From Anaerolineae bacterium (GTDB lineage Bacteria > Chloroflexota > Anaerolineae > Anaerolineales > Villigracilaceae), in assembly GCA_018648685.1 (NCBI GenBank), contig JABGQT010000071.1, forward strand, positions 1-35,562: 35,562 nt of DNA, read 5' to 3'. The position numbers were made by a program, and so were the translations under genes. The notes below the pieces were generated by a model. That model saw nothing but the letters and a program-made list of their open reading frames with translations. It searched no databases and was not told where the DNA came from. This document shows positions 32,510-35,562 of this stretch, piece after piece. Each line of letters starts with the position of its first letter. The stretch's first letter is position 1.

Positions 32510-33529
32510 TTATACTTTCGGCAAATTGCGTTCTAGAACCGAGTACAACTCTAAACCGCGCACTGTGCCTTCAACAACACAAGTCAGCGGATTATCAACC
32601 AAATAGGCAGGAATGCCGAGAGATTTCGTGAGCAGCTTATCTATACCGCGCAAAAGCGCACCACCACCACACAGAGCAACACCACGATCAATAATATCCG
32701 ATACTAATTCAGGCGGAGTCTTCTCAAGAACCCTTCTTCCTGTTTCAACAACATCCTTGAGCGGCTCTTGCAAGGCTTCGACAATTTCACCTGTTGTAAG
32801 AGTCACGGGACGAGGCAATCCCGTAACCTGATCTTGACCTTGCACTTCCATACTCTGTTCCTGATCTTGCGGAACTGCGGCACCGATCTTGATCTTGAGT
32901 TGCTCGGCGGTTCTCTGGCCGATTGTTACACCATATTTTCTGCGCACATAAATGGCGATTGCTTCGTCAAAATCTAATCCTCCAGCTCGGAGCGTTTCAG
33001 CAGAAACAATACCGTACATTGCCATGACAGAGGCTTCTGTTGCGCCACCGCCTAGCGAAATAACCATATTCCCTGAAGGGGCGTTAATGGGCAAATCAAT
33101 ACCCAAAGCCGCAGCCAATGATTGCTGAATCAGATAAGCTTCTCGGCTACCAGCTTCACGCGCAGCCTCATAGACCGCACGGCGTTCTACGCTCGTTACC
33201 CCATAGGGCACAGAGAGCATAACGCGCGGGCGGAAAATTCGCATTGATCCGCTAACTTGCTGGAGGAGATAGGAAAGCAATGCCTCGGTAATGACGTAAT
33301 CAGCAATCACCCCATTTTTAAGCGGACGAGCAACTTCGATATTATCTGGAACACGCCCATACATATCAAGAGCTTCCTGCCCGACTGAGACCATTTTCTC
33401 AGCAGCTTTTTCGTCATCAACTTCGATTGCGACAATAGTCGGCTCGTTAATCAATACTTGCGTATTGTCCGCGAGCCGAGTATTCATCGTGCCGAGGTCG
33501 ATTCCCAAATCTTTGGAAAAAAGAGCCAT
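32510..33529 (-). CDS. mreB: MreB-like actin homologue with altered ATPase motifs
   Basis: MreB forms membrane-bound filaments that guide wall synthesis and rod shape. This 339-residue protein aligns by eye along its full length: DLGTMNT (11-17), INEPTIVAIE, SVPYGVTSVERRAV, CGGGALLRGIDKLL and DNPLTCVVEGT. Two conserved acidic sites differ. The usual EEP motif (catalytic Glu) reads QQS at 135-137, and the usual DIGGGTTE reads SLGGGATE from 158. These changes suggest weak or no ATP hydrolysis. The gene starts 1 nt after the atpC stop, so it is coupled to it. No mreC or mreD lies nearby. It is probably an MreB paralogue, and a canonical copy elsewhere in the genome is likely. Confidence 0.85.
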   Translation of the reverse strand: MALFSKDLGIDLGTMNTRLADNTQVLINEPTIVAIEVDDEKAAEKMVSVGQEALDMYGRVPDNIEVARPLKNGVIADYVITEALLSYLLQQVSGSMRIFRPRVMLSVPYGVTSVERRAVYEAAREAGSREAYLIQQSLAAALGIDLPINAPSGNMVISLGGGATEASVMAMYGIVSAETLRAGGLDFDEAIAIYVRRKYGVTIGQRTAEQLKIKIGAAVPQDQEQSMEVQGQDQVTGLPRPVTLTTGEIVEALQEPLKDVVETGRRVLEKTPPELVSDIIDRGVALCGGGALLRGIDKLLTKSLGIPAYLVDNPLTCVVEGTVRGLELYSVLERNLPKV

Positions 33530-33530
33530 C

Positions 33531-33977
33531 TTATTCTTCTGTTATATGCGCTTGGGTTTTTGGCTTCCCTCTGCGATAGCGTTTCACTGCATCCAAACGT
33601 AAATTGGAGCGGCGTAAGGCAGCAGACATTGCCAAATAGCGGTCGCTATCTGGGGGAGGTCCTTTTTCCATATATTCTTTGGCACGTTCTTGTGCAGCTT
33701 CTGCGCGAGCGATATCAATTTCTTCAACATTTTCTGCGCGATCTGCTAAAACGGTGACAATATCGGGCTGCACTTCTGCAACGCCACCGGCGACGCTAAA
33801 GTTTTCTTCTTCATCACCAGTGCGCACCTGCACCACACCGAAATTCAATGTGGTCAGCAAGGGAGCGTGATTAGGAAGAATTCCCATAATCCCGCCAGTG
33901 CCAGGGAGGACGACGATGTCTACGTCGCCTTCGTATAGCTTTTTATCTTGTGAGACTATTTCACAGCGAATTGGCAT
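33531..33977 (-). CDS. atpC: ATP synthase F1 subunit epsilon
   Basis: This is the central-stalk subunit that couples proton flow to catalysis and can inhibit ATP hydrolysis. The N-terminal beta-sandwich is typical (MPIRCEIVSQDKKLYEGDV, GIMGILPNHAPLLTTL, FSVAGGVAEV), followed by the helical C-terminal domain (DIARAEAAQERAKEYM). It has 148 residues, with a basic tail (KRYRRGKPK) slightly longer than usual. It lies 173 bp after atpD, as in the usual atp gene order, and 1 bp before the mreB-like gene. Confidence 0.95.
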   Translation of the reverse strand: MPIRCEIVSQDKKLYEGDVDIVVLPGTGGIMGILPNHAPLLTTLNFGVVQVRTGDEEENFSVAGGVAEVQPDIVTVLADRAENVEEIDIARAEAAQERAKEYMEKGPPPDSDRYLAMSAALRRSNLRLDAVKRYRRGKPKTQAHITEE

Positions 33978-34014
33978 AACCTTTTTCCTTCGATCTTCAC
34001 GCCTTCTTGGGGAG

Positions 34015-34043
34015 ACTTCCCCTCATCATGTTCGAGGGGAAGT
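34015..34043. repeat. Perfect 10-bp hairpin in the atpD-atpC spacer
   Basis: Positions 34015-34024 pair with 34034-34043 around a 9-nt loop. No T-run follows in the direction of transcription, so it is not a typical terminator. It could be an RNA-processing or stability element that sets the ratio of beta to epsilon. Confidence 0.5.
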
Positions 34044-34150
34044 AAAGGGTGAGATACGCTTTAGACGGGAGGTGTTGATGAGAAGCATCCATTTTTTATG
34101 GGTAGCAAGCCAAAAACACGAGCATCCCGTGCTTTTCATCCTAAAATTCG

Positions 34151-35560
<1,410 letters not shown>

Positions 35561-35562
35561 CT

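Noticed and set aside
34027-34140. 37-codon minus-strand frame in the atpD-atpC spacer
   Set aside because: It has no ribosome-binding site, the peptide composition is odd, and it overlaps the hairpin; it is probably chance.

Overview
The window looks like a chromosomal segment of a member of the Chloroflexota, most likely an Anaerolineae-type bacterium. This is an inference from gene content; no rRNA or other phylogenetic marker was compared. The supporting signs are a Tad/Flp pilus locus with no visible outer-membrane secretin (expected for a single-membrane cell), several GT-C-type polytopic membrane proteins of a kind I associate with that phylum, F1-ATPase genes followed directly by an mreB-like gene, and moderate GC content. 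Most genes are on the minus strand. The exceptions are the sirtuin, the tRNA, the hydantoinase-type operon and the SAM hydrolase/folB pair.

Layout. Positions 1-186 hold an unidentified open frame cut by the window edge, and a symmetrical terminator follows. Positions 249-2185 (-) carry feoA-feoB for ferrous iron uptake, behind a good promoter with a CRP/FNR-type palindrome next to its -35 element. A CobB-like sirtuin diverges from it (2307-3038, +), followed by a terminator and tRNA-Lys(UUU). Positions 3341-8331 form a divergent catabolic cluster: an M20 N-carbamoyl amidohydrolase and a truncated M20 fragment on the minus strand, and an AroM/racemase-like protein, a dihydropyrimidinase/hydantoinase and a group II PLP decarboxylase on the plus strand. 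The gene-poor stretch 8332-8923 contains only two short minus-strand frames. Positions 8924-10049 (+) encode a SAM hydrolase (DUF62) and folB, converging on folE.

Positions 10796-17919 (-) run cpaB, tadZ/cpaE, tadA, tadB, tadC, comF and hpf. A 49-residue Flp pilin gene lies just upstream (18143-18292) with its own promoter and terminator, and a soluble DegS/DegU-type two-component pair lies above that. The pair and the pilus probably form a surface-sensing, adhesion or DNA-uptake module, and comF is tightly coupled to tadC. Positions 20230-24441 and 27242-30689 (-) are two runs of overlapping genes for large polytopic membrane proteins, probably lipid-sugar-dependent glycosyltransferases or relatives. 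The second run continues into an AlaX-type tRNA-editing protein and an aldo/keto reductase. A YegS-like lipid kinase (24598-25500) sits between the runs.

The right end holds the primary sigma factor (30777-31991), an mreB-like gene (32510-33529), atpC and atpD, all on the minus strand. The MreB-like protein keeps the actin fold signatures but lacks the usual EEP and DIGGGT acidic residues, so it may be a non-hydrolysing MreB paralogue. With the hydantoinase/carbamoylase/decarboxylase cluster, it is the observation here most worth following up.
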